64,000 bases of DNA from Butyrivibrio sp. INlla21. GTDB lineage: Bacteria > Bacillota > Clostridia > Lachnospirales > Lachnospiraceae. A program made the translations under genes and the position numbers. The stretch lies in contig NZ_FPCC01000018.1 in the NCBI RefSeq assembly GCF_900116875.1, positions 1 to 64,000 of the forward strand, given 5' to 3'. Shown here in pieces: positions 52,114-61,771 of the stretch. Below the pieces are notes generated by a model, which saw only the letters and a list, made by a program, of their open reading frames with translations, was not told the DNA's origin and did no database searches. Each line of letters begins with the position of its first letter. Position 1 is the stretch's first letter.

Positions 52114-53517
52114 ATGAAAAGCAAAGTTATATCAGTAACATGCGCTGCCATTATGGCATTTACACTTATAGGATGCGGAAACCAAGCTGAGAGCAATTCT
52201 GCAGCCAATAATGCAACAGAGACAGGCGCTGCGGCAACCGAAGAAACACAGGCCGCAGAAGCTACAACCGAAGAGGTAAAGGTCGAAGGAACTTTCGTTA
52301 AGATGAACATTCCTTACGGTGACTTTTTTGCAGCCGAGTTTGAAGGCGGAGACGGAGTTGACGCCGTTTCAAGCGCGACGATGAACAAGGCTGCAAACGA
52401 GAAGCTCACAGGTGGTACATATCACCTTGAAGACAACAGTAAGATCCTTGGTGTCAGCTTCCCGGTTCTTATTCCCGAAGGAGTTACACTTGATGAAAGC
52501 CTCAAGGTAGCCGATGAAGCAGATCTATATGCAGCTGCAGATTATTCTTACGCCGAGCTTTCCGAAACTCCCGCAAACTACAAGGAAGTTTCTGTAGATG
52601 ATTCAGGAAAATATTCATTTGGAAAAACGCAGGGCGATGCTGAAGATTTCGATTCAAAAGAGGCAAACATAAATACGGCAACATTCTGGGGCGACTATGA
52701 GATCGACCTTGATGAATCACTTGCCGAGAAGACCGTATTCGCAGCAAGCATTCACACAACTGACGGCAAGACTTATGCAATGCGTTCTCTTGAAAACGTA
52801 TGGAGAGGTTTTGAGATCGCTTTTGCGACAACAGATAAGTACGAAGAGCCTCACGGCAACACCGTTGTATACGAGCCTTACGCGGATCTTCCCGGAAAGA
52901 CGGTCGATGAGATTATTCTCTACACAACAGAAGGTGTGAAAAAGACAAGCGTAAATCTCTATCTTCCTTTGAAATTCGATAATGAGATCAAGGTAGCCGA
53001 TGCAACCGTAAAGAGCGGCAAAACAACTGTTTCGCTCACCGGTTTCCCTGAGGATTACGAGCTTGAATATGCGGTTGAGGGTGACAGCAAGGACATCACC
53101 TGCGATGGAAAAGAGATTACATGGAAAGATGCACTTGCAGGAAAATACACACTTACAGTAAGTGACAAGTCCGGAGTTTATGCTCCTTACACAGCAGATT
53201 TCGTCCTTTCAACAGATAAGGCAGTTGCCGATGCGTCCGACGACGGAGTTAAAAAAGCTGACGGCGCATCTGATGAAGAGTTTGCCGCATACCTTAAAAA
53301 CATCGAGAAGTACGAAGTTAACGGAGAAGAAGTTTCCGGTGCAGGTCGTCACGGTGCCAAGATCATCAAAGAAGACGGAACAGCTGATAAGACTCTTTCA
53401 AAAGTTTTTGATAAAGAAGGAAACTTCAAGGTTGTTGTAAAATCAGCCGGATATCCCGATGTGAAGCTTGATGTGGAAATCACTGAGGTTGCTCCCGCAG
53501 AAGAAGAGCACAAATAA
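52114..53517 (+). CDS. Tp47-like lipoprotein
   Basis: A 467-residue lipoprotein (signal, then lipobox LIGCGN) with an Ala/Thr/Glu-rich linker. The mature part starts FVKMNIPYGDFFAAEFEGGD followed by VDAVSSATMNKAANE. This aligns with the start of Treponema pallidum Tp47 (YADYWAGE and FDAVSRAT), a family once named for penicillin binding. The C-terminal KVVVKSAGYPDVKLDVEI also fits the Tp47 pattern. The DAVSSAT stretch resembles flavinylation sites D-x-x-S-(G/S)-A-T, but this is not shown. With the operator upstream and the FMN ferric-reductase-like gene downstream, a role in iron or electron handling at the cell surface is likely. Confidence 0.72.
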   Translation: MKSKVISVTCAAIMAFTLIGCGNQAESNSAANNATETGAAATEETQAAEATTEEVKVEGTFVKMNIPYGDFFAAEFEGGDGVDAVSSATMNKAANEKLTGGTYHLEDNSKILGVSFPVLIPEGVTLDESLKVADEADLYAAADYSYAELSETPANYKEVSVDDSGKYSFGKTQGDAEDFDSKEANINTATFWGDYEIDLDESLAEKTVFAASIHTTDGKTYAMRSLENVWRGFEIAFATTDKYEEPHGNTVVYEPYADLPGKTVDEIILYTTEGVKKTSVNLYLPLKFDNEIKVADATVKSGKTTVSLTGFPEDYELEYAVEGDSKDITCDGKEITWKDALAGKYTLTVSDKSGVYAPYTADFVLSTDKAVADASDDGVKKADGASDEEFAAYLKNIEKYEVNGEEVSGAGRHGAKIIKEDGTADKTLSKVFDKEGNFKVVVKSAGYPDVKLDVEITEVAPAEEEHK

Positions 53518-53556
53518 TCAGATTCATATTAAGATCAAGAAAGGAACAATATTGCC

Positions 53557-54675
53557 ATGGTAATTTTCATATCTTTATTAACGGCTGTATTGTTTGTCCT
53601 TTTATTTGAAAAACCGCTTAAAAAGAATCCAATACCGTTTTATGTGATCTCGGCGATCCTATCCCTTGCGACAATAATCATACAGGCACAGGGGATAGTT
53701 CCCGGCGGTTTTGTGGGCGAATACATATTTCCTATGTTCAGTAAAGCAGGGCTTGGAACATCCTTTTTTGTTTTGGTGATGTACGCATCAACATTTAAAA
53801 ACGGTTCCGAGCCGATTAAGCTTTTAATGCCCCTAAGAGGACAACTGTCAATAATAGCTTCAATCCTGACTTTGGGACATGTCTTTTCAATCTCGGGAAT
53901 TTTTTCCCCGGAAAAGACACTGCTATACATCCTGTCAGTCATAATGTTTATCATCATGATCCCGCTTTTCGTTACATCTTTTATTCTGATCAGAAAAAAG
54001 ATGAATCCCAAGGCGTGGAAAAACTTGCAGCGCTTTGCGTATATCTTTTACGCATTCATCTACTGCCACATCTTGCTCTTATATACAAGAGGCGCACTCA
54101 GAGGCGATGCAAGGTCAACACTCAATATCTTTACGTACTCGATCATATTCCTTTGGTACTTTATCTGCAGACCAATGAAGGCCTATAGTACAAAGCACAA
54201 GGATTTTGATTTCGACAGATGCAGATACATCTCGCTCATCGCGGTCGTTTTCATTTCTCTCGGAATATACGGTGGACTAAAAAGCACTGCGGCTAACGCT
54301 TCAAACTTGGCAAAGAATGTGATCGTTGAAAGCGCCGATGAACCTGCACAAGGCGAAGGTTCCGAAACTTCCGCGGATGAGGATGGGGCAAAAGAGATTT
54401 CTCAGGCCGTGACCGATGGAGTATACAGCGCCACATGCTTTGGATATGCCGGAGACATAACCGTCGAGATAAAAGTTGAGAACGGAGAAGTTGTTGATAT
54501 CACACTTCCAAGCTATGAAGATGAGGATGATTACAAGCACTTTTCCGAAGACGTGATAGAGAAGCTAAAGCAAGAACCTTTGGGGGACGTAGACACTGTT
54601 AGCGGAGCGACTTTTTCTACGCAGGCGGTTATAGATGCGTATAACGACGCACTTAAGCAAGCGGGAATTAAGTGA
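53557..54675 (+). CDS. ferric-reductase-like membrane protein with FMN-binding domain
   Basis: A 372-residue protein. Six to seven membrane helices (residues about 1-250, including TLGHVFSISGIFS, FAYIFYAFIYCHILLLYTRG with paired His) resemble the haem-binding ferric reductase-like domain. After a Ser/Glu linker comes an extracytoplasmic FMN-binding domain (YSATCFGYAGDITVEIKVEN) ending in the covalent FMN attachment motif DVDTVSGATFST, target of ApbE. It probably moves electrons across the membrane to an outside acceptor such as ferric iron. It is co-transcribed with the Tp47-like gene. No apbE in the window. Confidence 0.88.
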   Translation: MVIFISLLTAVLFVLLFEKPLKKNPIPFYVISAILSLATIIIQAQGIVPGGFVGEYIFPMFSKAGLGTSFFVLVMYASTFKNGSEPIKLLMPLRGQLSIIASILTLGHVFSISGIFSPEKTLLYILSVIMFIIMIPLFVTSFILIRKKMNPKAWKNLQRFAYIFYAFIYCHILLLYTRGALRGDARSTLNIFTYSIIFLWYFICRPMKAYSTKHKDFDFDRCRYISLIAVVFISLGIYGGLKSTAANASNLAKNVIVESADEPAQGEGSETSADEDGAKEISQAVTDGVYSATCFGYAGDITVEIKVENGEVVDITLPSYEDEDDYKHFSEDVIEKLKQEPLGDVDTVSGATFSTQAVIDAYNDALKQAGIK

Positions 54676-54774
54676 GGTATAATTGATATAGGTTTCATAA
54701 TTCAAAACAAGAAAATGACGTAAGTCATGGAGCATTTCGTATATCATATAGGTTTCTAAGTGAGGAGGCACATC

Positions 54775-55722
54775 ATGGCAGCTTTAAAAGAAAGAAAAGT
54801 AGCGGTAGTAGGTTGTGGATTTGTCGGATCGGCATCAGCATTTGCACTTATGGAAAGCGGCTTGTTTTCTGAAATGGTGCTGATTGATGTGAATAAAGAA
54901 AAGGCAGAAGGCGAGGCACTAGATATAAGTCACGGCCTTCCTTTTGCTAAGCCCATGCAGATATATGCAGGTGATTATAAAGACGTCGCCGATGCGGCAG
55001 TTATTGTCGTGACTGCGGGCGCAGGCCAGAAACCCGGCGAGACAAGACTTGATCTTGTAAAAAAGAATATCGGAATCTTCAAATCCATCATTCCCGAAAT
55101 TGCAAAATATAACACGGATGGAATACTTCTTATCGTTGCAAATCCCGTGGACATACTTACATATGCTGCGGCGAAACTCAGCGGATTCCCCGAAAACAGA
55201 GTATTCGGCTCGGGTACAGTTCTTGATACCGCGAGACTTAAATATCTTCTCGGACAGCACCTTAGCATCGACAGCAGATCCGTTCATGCCTGCATCATAG
55301 GAGAGCACGGAGACAGCGAGATCGCGGCGTGGAGCAGTGCCAACGTATCCGGAATCCCGCTCAATGATTTCTGCGAGATGAGAGGACATTTCGAGCATGA
55401 GAAATCAATGAAAGAGATCGCTGAAAACGTCAAGAACAGCGCGTACAAGATCATAGAGAAAAAGGGTGCGACCTATTACGGAATAGCTATGAGCGTAAGG
55501 CGTATCTGCGAAGCGATAATCAGAGATGAGAAATCTATACTTCCCGTATCAAGTATTCAGCACGGCGAGTTCGGAATAGAAGACATTGCACTCAGCATGC
55601 CCGCGATCGTAGGAAGAAGCGGCGTTGAGGGTGCGGTTCCAATCAGACTGAGCGACGAGGAAAATAAAGCGCTTAAGGCGTCAGCGGATACGCTTAAGGA
55701 AGTTCTGAAAGAAGCGTTTTAA
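54775..55722 (+). CDS. ldh: L-lactate dehydrogenase
   Basis: A 315-residue NAD-dependent enzyme that reduces pyruvate to L-lactate. The start is ATG 54775, behind GAGGAGG. Motifs seen: VAVVGCGFVGSASAFALMES, ANPVDILTY, GSGTVLDTARLKYLL and the catalytic His in IIGEHGDSEIAAW. The Arg/Gln specificity loop (GAGQKPGETRLDL) has Gln, as in LDH rather than malate dehydrogenase. The leader (54676-54774) carries an imperfect dyad ATGAC-GTAA-GTCAT and a repeated ATATAGGTTTC. Confidence 0.95.
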   Translation: MAALKERKVAVVGCGFVGSASAFALMESGLFSEMVLIDVNKEKAEGEALDISHGLPFAKPMQIYAGDYKDVADAAVIVVTAGAGQKPGETRLDLVKKNIGIFKSIIPEIAKYNTDGILLIVANPVDILTYAAAKLSGFPENRVFGSGTVLDTARLKYLLGQHLSIDSRSVHACIIGEHGDSEIAAWSSANVSGIPLNDFCEMRGHFEHEKSMKEIAENVKNSAYKIIEKKGATYYGIAMSVRRICEAIIRDEKSILPVSSIQHGEFGIEDIALSMPAIVGRSGVEGAVPIRLSDEENKALKASADTLKEVLKEAF

Positions 55723-55787
55723 TCTTTTTGAGATTATTTATCATTAAGCCACAAACCATGCCCATTTCGTTGACATGAAAAAACGGC

Positions 55788-55820
55788 TATAATAGAATGA
55801 TTTAGTTAGCGGAAGCTAAC
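55788..55820. promoter_or_regulatory. enolase promoter -10 and GTTAGC-N4-GCTAAC operator 3
   Basis: TATAAT (55788-55793) is followed by GTTAGC GGAA GCTAAC (55805-55820), so the operator would cover the transcription start of the following gene and repress it when bound. Confidence 0.75.
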
Positions 55821-55850
55821 AATTGGTGTTTTTTAGATTGAAAGGAGTAA

Positions 55851-57025
<1,175 letters not shown>

Positions 57026-57113
57026 TTATTTCCGAATACGGAGGAAGTTGTAGTGTATGTCGTGTTAATATGTGGGCGTCATTAATAAATCCGGGCACCC
57101 GTGTTAAGTTACT

Positions 57114-57545
57114 TTATGCCTGTGCGAGCTGTCTTCCGAGATCTTCGCACTTAGAGATTCCGTCTTCGTCGGGAGCGCTGTTTACGATAAGACCCTCACC
57201 GCCGATTATTGTAGCGCCTGCAGCTGTAAGTCTGTCCTGCCAATCGCGCATCCACTGACCGTCGCCCCAGCCGTATGAACCAAAGAGAGCGATCTTCTTG
57301 CCGCTTGCGAAACCTTCGTACTCAGCCATGAAAGGCTCAACTGTTCCTTCCTCAAGAACTTCAGCGCCCATAGCGGGGCATCCGAATGCGATAACAGACT
57401 CCTTTGCTGCGTCTGCTACGCTGATAGCGTCAAATGTAAGAACCTCAGCCTCACCGCCTGCAGCATTGATTCCGTTTGCTACAGCATCAGCCATTGCCTG
57501 AGTATTTCCGCTTCCTGTCCAAAAGATTACTTTTACTTTACTCAT
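57114..57545 (-). CDS. flavodoxin
   Basis: A 143-residue short-chain flavodoxin. The start is at 57545, behind AAAGGAC. The FMN phosphate loop is WTGSGNTQAMAD, and the isoalloxazine loops are FGCPAMGAEVLE and FGSYGWGDGQWM. It carries electrons in place of ferredoxin, commonly when iron is short. A GTTAGC palindrome lies 61 bases upstream in the divergent intergenic region shared with the DUF3793 gene. Confidence 0.94.
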   Translation of the reverse strand: MSKVKVIFWTGSGNTQAMADAVANGINAAGGEAEVLTFDAISVADAAKESVIAFGCPAMGAEVLEEGTVEPFMAEYEGFASGKKIALFGSYGWGDGQWMRDWQDRLTAAGATIIGGEGLIVNSAPDEDGISKCEDLGRQLAQA

Positions 57546-57605
57546 CTGATTATGTCCTTTCTTAGAAATTAAGTAAAAAATAGAGGTTATCCCCTTGAAA
57601 AATAA

Positions 57606-57621
57606 GTTAGCAAATGCTAAC
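57606..57621. promoter_or_regulatory. GTTAGC-N4-GCTAAC operator 4 (flavodoxin side)
   Basis: GTTAGC AAAT GCTAAC, 61 bases upstream of the flavodoxin start. Confidence 0.78.
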
Positions 57622-57716
57622 ATAATAATCAATACAGATAGCTGATAATTATTATCATAAAAGAATATCAGAGTGATCAAGGCCCGATGTAAAGCGGGTT
57701 ATATTTTTGGATGCTG

Positions 57717-57732
57717 GTTAGCGTATGCTAAC
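57717..57732. promoter_or_regulatory. GTTAGC-N4-GCTAAC operator 5 (DUF3793 side)
   Basis: GTTAGC GTAT GCTAAC, ending 33 bases before the GTG start of the DUF3793 gene. With operator 4 it brackets the divergent promoter region. Confidence 0.78.
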
Positions 57733-57765
57733 GCTGCCGCATTCATTAAAACGGGAGGAATTGTA

Positions 57766-58317
57766 GTGGGAGACCAAGTGCTTATAAAGTTATGCTCTCC
57801 GACTTTGGCAGGAATCAAGACAGGCAATCTTTTTACTATTGATTGTGACGACATAGAATTATTCAATCATGAAGTCAGAGGATTTAATATCAGGCTCGCA
57901 GACAAGGGCCTTCGCATGATCCCGATCAAGTACTGGAACGGACATGTACTTATATATCTTTACAGACCATCTTTTTTAAAAAGAGATTTTTCCGACAAAG
58001 AGGTCTGCAAAGTACTGAAAGAAAAAGGATATTCATATAACAATTCGGATCTTTGCGTGGCGGAGCTTTCCAAGCATCTTAGGAAAGATTCGAAATTTCC
58101 TCATGAGATAGGTCTTTTCCTTGGATATCCCGTAAAAGACGTTGTGGGATTCATGAACGATTCCAGAAAAGGCGTGCAGTACACAGGCTTTTGGAAGGTC
58201 TACGCAGATAAGGATTCGGCGCTTGCAACGTTTGACAGGTACAAAAGGGTAACGGAGATTTACAGCATGGCACACGAAAACGGCGCTTCATTAGAGCAAC
58301 TTACTGTTGCGGGTTGA
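57766..58317 (+). CDS. DUF3793-family protein
   Basis: The start is GTG 57766, behind GGGAGGA; the frame is open upstream to 57673 but that part overlaps operator 5. The 183-residue protein shows the family features: LIKLCSPTLAGIKTGNLFTI, then FPHEIGLFLGYPVKDVVGFM and FWKVYADKDSALATFDRYKR. It is soluble; function unknown. In Lachnospiraceae and Clostridium it tends to occur next to flavodoxin and iron-linked genes. Its stop lies 10 bases before the Fur-like start. Confidence 0.82.
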   Translation: MGDQVLIKLCSPTLAGIKTGNLFTIDCDDIELFNHEVRGFNIRLADKGLRMIPIKYWNGHVLIYLYRPSFLKRDFSDKEVCKVLKEKGYSYNNSDLCVAELSKHLRKDSKFPHEIGLFLGYPVKDVVGFMNDSRKGVQYTGFWKVYADKDSALATFDRYKRVTEIYSMAHENGASLEQLTVAG

Positions 58318-58327
58318 AAGGGGACAT

Positions 58328-58561
58328 ATGAGTAAAAAGCAGATAATCGGCGTTCTGAGAGAACGAGGATTCAGAGTTACCAAACAAAGAGAGATTATGG
58401 CAGATGTAATTGCGGAAAATGACGGAGCATCCTGCAAGGACATTTGCTGCATCGTAAAGTCCAAAGACAGATCGATCGGAACGGCTACTGTCTATCGAAT
58501 GATCAAGACTTTGGAGGATCTGGGGATCATCGAAAGGATCGATATGATCAAGCTGCACTGA
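58328..58561 (+). CDS. short Fur-family protein (DNA-binding domain only)
   Basis: A 77-residue protein starting at ATG 58328 behind AAAGGGG. It has the Fur winged helix complete: VLRERGFRVTKQREIMADVI, ATVYRMIKTLEDLGIIERID. It stops there, so the dimerization and metal-binding half of normal Fur (about 140 residues) is absent, including the HHH and CxxC motifs. Either the gene is truncated or it is a naturally short form that pairs with another Fur. It is the obvious candidate partner for the GTTAGC palindromes. Co-transcribed with DUF3793 and the ECF genes. Confidence 0.78.
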   Translation: MSKKQIIGVLRERGFRVTKQREIMADVIAENDGASCKDICCIVKSKDRSIGTATVYRMIKTLEDLGIIERIDMIKLH

Positions 58562-58599
58562 GCAGCGGTATTTATTTAGAGTGAGGAAGTTATGAAAAA

Positions 58600-59277
58600 A
58601 TGAAAGCAATAAATATTAACCCCATTGTTCTTATATTAGTCAATATCATCGCACCGACCATGTATATGTTTATAAGCGGAAGATACCTTCAATTGTTTTT
58701 GCTGATATTTGCATCCGTACTCATGATCGTGATGGGAAGATATAAGAGATTACTGGGATTTTGGCTGGTGTACGCCCTTATGATGGGAACCTACACACTG
58801 ACCATGCATATGGGAGATTTACAATACATAGGATTATTTCTCATAGTGATCGTTCAGTGCATTCCGTGTATCGCACTTGCATCAATCCTGGTAAGCAAAT
58901 ACAATTCCGCGCAGCTTCTTTCTGCGCTTGAGACCATGCATGTTCCAAGAGTTCTGGTGGTGGCGGTGACAATTACCATCAAATACATTCCCACATTTAA
59001 AAGAGAATTCTCATACATCACGGAATCGATGAGACTTAGAGGAATCGGATTCACCTGGAAAAAACCTGTTAAAAGCTTCCAGTACTTTATCGTGCCACAG
59101 CTCTTTAGATGCGCAGCTTTGGCGGAAGAAGTAACGGCCGCGGGTCTTGTAAAAGGAATAGATGCGCCTTTGAGAAGATCGTCTTACTTTGAAGAAAAAT
59201 TCACCTTTGCGGATGCGACGGTTCTTGTTGTATTTGTTGTGGGACTTGTCGGAGGCTTTGTATGGAAACAAATGTAA
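58600..59277 (+). CDS. ecfT: ECF transporter transmembrane subunit EcfT
   Basis: A 225-residue membrane protein with about five helices and the cytoplasmic coupling helices (SYITESMRLRGIGF, AAGLVKGIDAP, which correspond to the Ala-Arg-Gly motifs that touch the ATPase). Its ATG at 58600 overlaps the stop of a three-codon frame (ATG 58592, AAA, AAA, TGA) that sits at the better distance from GAGGAAG, so reinitiation or a one-base slip in the A run may be involved. It overlaps the ATPase gene by 16 bases. Confidence 0.88.
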   Translation: MKAININPIVLILVNIIAPTMYMFISGRYLQLFLLIFASVLMIVMGRYKRLLGFWLVYALMMGTYTLTMHMGDLQYIGLFLIVIVQCIPCIALASILVSKYNSAQLLSALETMHVPRVLVVAVTITIKYIPTFKREFSYITESMRLRGIGFTWKKPVKSFQYFIVPQLFRCAALAEEVTAAGLVKGIDAPLRRSSYFEEKFTFADATVLVVFVVGLVGGFVWKQM

Positions 59278-60695
59278 AAAAAGAAAATGTGATAAAAGCA
59301 GATAACTTATGCTTTAGCTACGAGGAATCAAATGAAGGCATAAGTGACGTTAATTTTGAGATAGACGAAGGAGAGATAGTTCTTTTAACAGGTAACAGCG
59401 GAAGCGGAAAATCAACGCTTTTAAAGTGCTTAAACGGCCTTATTCCGGCGGTTACCGAAGGGGAACTTAAAGGTCTTTTGTCAATTGAAGGTGAGAAGTA
59501 TTCGGATCTTAAGATGTACCGCCTCAATCAGATGATAGGTTCGGTATTCCAGAATCCGCGCTCTCAGTTTTTTACCGACAATACGACGGCGGAGCTTGTT
59601 TTCCCGATGGAGAACTACGGCTTTACCAAAGAGGAAATGCAGGAGAGACTTGAGAGTCTGAAAAAGACATTCGGTCTCGATGAGTTAATGGACAGAAATA
59701 TCTTTTCTCTTTCAAGCGGAGAGCGTCAGCTCATTGCCCTGGCATCTGCGGTCACGATGAAGCAGAAGGTTCTTTTGTTTGATGAACCGAGTGCGAACCT
59801 TGATTACGGCAACGCCATGAAGCTCGGACGCATATTAAAAAGACTTCGCGATAAAGGCTATACGATAATTGTCGCCGACCACAGATTCTACTATCTGGGC
59901 GGAATGATCGACAAAGTTCTTTTCATGGACGAAGGAAAGCTACATCTTTGCAACAGCGAAGATGAATTCAAAAACGGCGATTACAACACTCGCAGCTTTG
60001 ATCTTTTCTCTATTGATATTCCTTTTAGAGAAAAAGAAAATGCGGGGGAAGTGGTCGCAAGTCTCGAAAACGTGAAGTACAAAGATATTTTGAATGACGT
60101 CAATCTTAAGCTCAATAAGGGCGAGATAACCGTTATTGTCGGAGACAACGGCGCCGGAAAAACCACTATTGCAAAGGCGCTCTGCGGAAGCATCAAACCT
60201 GACAGCGGGAAAGTCGACACGAAAGGACTTCCTTTCTTTATCATGCAGGATCCCGATTATCAGCTGTTTGGAACGTCCGTAAAAAACGAGCTTGAGCTTG
60301 TTAAAAATGATTCTGCGGCGATAGATCATTGTCTTGAGTATCTTGGTTTATCCAAGTATAAGTACAAGCATCCGTTTGACTTAAGCGGCGGACAGAAGCA
60401 GAGACTTCAGATTGGAATGGCGATGCTCTGCGACAGAGACCTGATCATCTTTGATGAGCCTACGAGCGGACTTGATGTTTACTCGATGCTAAATGTCTCA
60501 AAGGAGATAAACAGGCTGCGTGACAAAGCGGGGGTTCTTGTCATATCGCATGACTACGAATTCATCAGGCATATAGCGAACAGGATCGTATATCTCAAGG
60601 ACGGGGTTATTGAAAAAGATTTTATTTTGGATGAGCAGGGCTTGTCCGATTTAAATAACATTTTTAAGGAAATGCAGGAGGATAAAAACGTATGA
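59262..60695 (+). CDS. ECF transporter ATPase with two ABC domains
   Basis: A 477-residue protein with two complete ABC ATPase domains. First: Walker A GNSGSGKST, signature LSSGERQL, Walker B LLFDEPSANL. Second: Walker A GDNGAGKTT, signature LSGGQKQRL, Walker B IIFDEPTSGL. It therefore replaces the EcfA1-EcfA2 pair. It overlaps ecfT and, by ATGA, the broken S-component gene, so T, A and S once formed one dedicated module. Confidence 0.92.
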   Translation: METNVKKENVIKADNLCFSYEESNEGISDVNFEIDEGEIVLLTGNSGSGKSTLLKCLNGLIPAVTEGELKGLLSIEGEKYSDLKMYRLNQMIGSVFQNPRSQFFTDNTTAELVFPMENYGFTKEEMQERLESLKKTFGLDELMDRNIFSLSSGERQLIALASAVTMKQKVLLFDEPSANLDYGNAMKLGRILKRLRDKGYTIIVADHRFYYLGGMIDKVLFMDEGKLHLCNSEDEFKNGDYNTRSFDLFSIDIPFREKENAGEVVASLENVKYKDILNDVNLKLNKGEITVIVGDNGAGKTTIAKALCGSIKPDSGKVDTKGLPFFIMQDPDYQLFGTSVKNELELVKNDSAAIDHCLEYLGLSKYKYKHPFDLSGGQKQRLQIGMAMLCDRDLIIFDEPTSGLDVYSMLNVSKEINRLRDKAGVLVISHDYEFIRHIANRIVYLKDGVIEKDFILDEQGLSDLNNIFKEMQEDKNV

Positions 60696-60866
60696 AAATG
60701 TTGAAAATTAAGGATGTGGTGATGGTAGCGCTTTTAACGGCGATCTACTTTGTTGTCTACATGGTTAGCAATAATTCTCGTATTTGCTCTTTCATTTGCA
60801 GGAATCTATTTGGGACACCTCATTCTCAGAAAGCACTTCGAGAAGAAGGAAGCTCAGGCAGCGTGA
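60692..60866 (+). pseudogene. ECF S-component gene (MptD-like) with internal deletion
   Basis: The start reads MKMLKIKDVVMVALLTAIYF then VVYMVS, the first helix of an EcfS protein. At 60768 the frame shifts: in the next frame AIILVFALSFAGIYLGHLIL then RKHFEKKEAQAA and TGA 60864-60866 is the last helix and tail of the same kind of protein. About 130 residues in between are missing and the two ends are out of frame. So the substrate-binding subunit cannot be made. MptD-like assignment is from memory of the family. Confidence 0.82.
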
Positions 60867-60943
60867 TGGGCACGGGAGACTGTGGCTTCGCGGAATGATC
60901 CTGTGGGACAGGATTAACGGTCAATTTTTAGATATGATAAAAT

Positions 60944-60977
60944 ATGGTGGGAGGCAGAAGCTTTCCACCATTTTTTT
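60944..60977 (+). terminator. terminator before the ZIP gene
   Basis: ATGGTGG (60944-60950) pairs with CCACCAT (60965-60971), followed by seven T. It closes the DUF3793-ECF transcript. Confidence 0.8.
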
Positions 60978-60993
60978 GTGAGGTGAAAAATAT

Positions 60994-61761
60994 ATGTGGC
61001 AGATTATTTTGATTCCTTTTTTGGGAACTGCGCTCGGAGCGGCGACGGTATTTCTTTTTAAAAAAGCAATCGGGGAAAAGATGCAGCGAGCACTTACAGG
61101 ATTTGCATCGGGGGTGATGGTTGCGGCTTCTTTTTTCAGCCTTATTCTACCCGCACTCGATCAGACGGCGGACATGGGAAGACTGGGGTTCATACCGGTC
61201 TGCATAGGCTTTGGCGTGGGCATGCTGTTTCTTTTGGTGCTTGATATAGTTATTCCGCATATGCATCTGGATAAATTGGAGGAAGGCCCAAAGAGCGGCC
61301 TTAAGAGAACGACCAAGCTTGTGCTTGCCGTTACACTGCACAATATTCCCGAAGGAATGGCGGTTGGTATTGTATGCGCCGGATGGATGAGCGGAAATAG
61401 CGCGATAACTTTTACAGGAGCGCTGGCACTTGCGCTCGGTATAGCCATTCAGAATTTCCCTGAGGGAGCGATTGTTTCAATGCCGCTTTTGGGAGAAGGA
61501 GTTCCGAAGGGAAGAACCTTTTTGTACGGCGTTCTTTCGGGAATCGTTGAACCGATCGGAGCGCTTCTTATTATCGCAGCTTCGTCATTACTTATTCCGA
61601 CGATGCCGTATCTTCTTAGCTTTGCGGCAGGTGCGATGATCTACGTTGTGGTCGAGGAGCTTATTCCCGAGATGTCGGAAGGCGAACACTCAAATATCGG
61701 AACCGTTTGTTTTGCTTTAGGATTTATAGTGATGATGGCGCTCGATGTGGGACTTGGTTAA
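60994..61761 (+). CDS. ZIP-family metal transporter
   Basis: A 255-residue membrane protein with eight predicted helices. The metal-binding helices show HNIPEGMAVGI and QNFPEGAIVSMPL, the signature of ZIP (GufA-like) importers of zinc or other divalent metals. It has a GTGAGGTG ribosome site right after a terminator, so a promoter must lie within or before it. Its stop overlaps the next reading frame's upstream part. Confidence 0.9.
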   Translation: MWQIILIPFLGTALGAATVFLFKKAIGEKMQRALTGFASGVMVAASFFSLILPALDQTADMGRLGFIPVCIGFGVGMLFLLVLDIVIPHMHLDKLEEGPKSGLKRTTKLVLAVTLHNIPEGMAVGIVCAGWMSGNSAITFTGALALALGIAIQNFPEGAIVSMPLLGEGVPKGRTFLYGVLSGIVEPIGALLIIAASSLLIPTMPYLLSFAAGAMIYVVVEELIPEMSEGEHSNIGTVCFALGFIVMMALDVGLG

Positions 61762-61771
61762 AGGAGATATT

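Noticed and set aside
55741..55793. TTGACA near 55770 as the -35 of the enolase promoter
   Set aside because: It lies only 12 bases from TATAAT, too short for sigma-A. Only the -10 box is supported.
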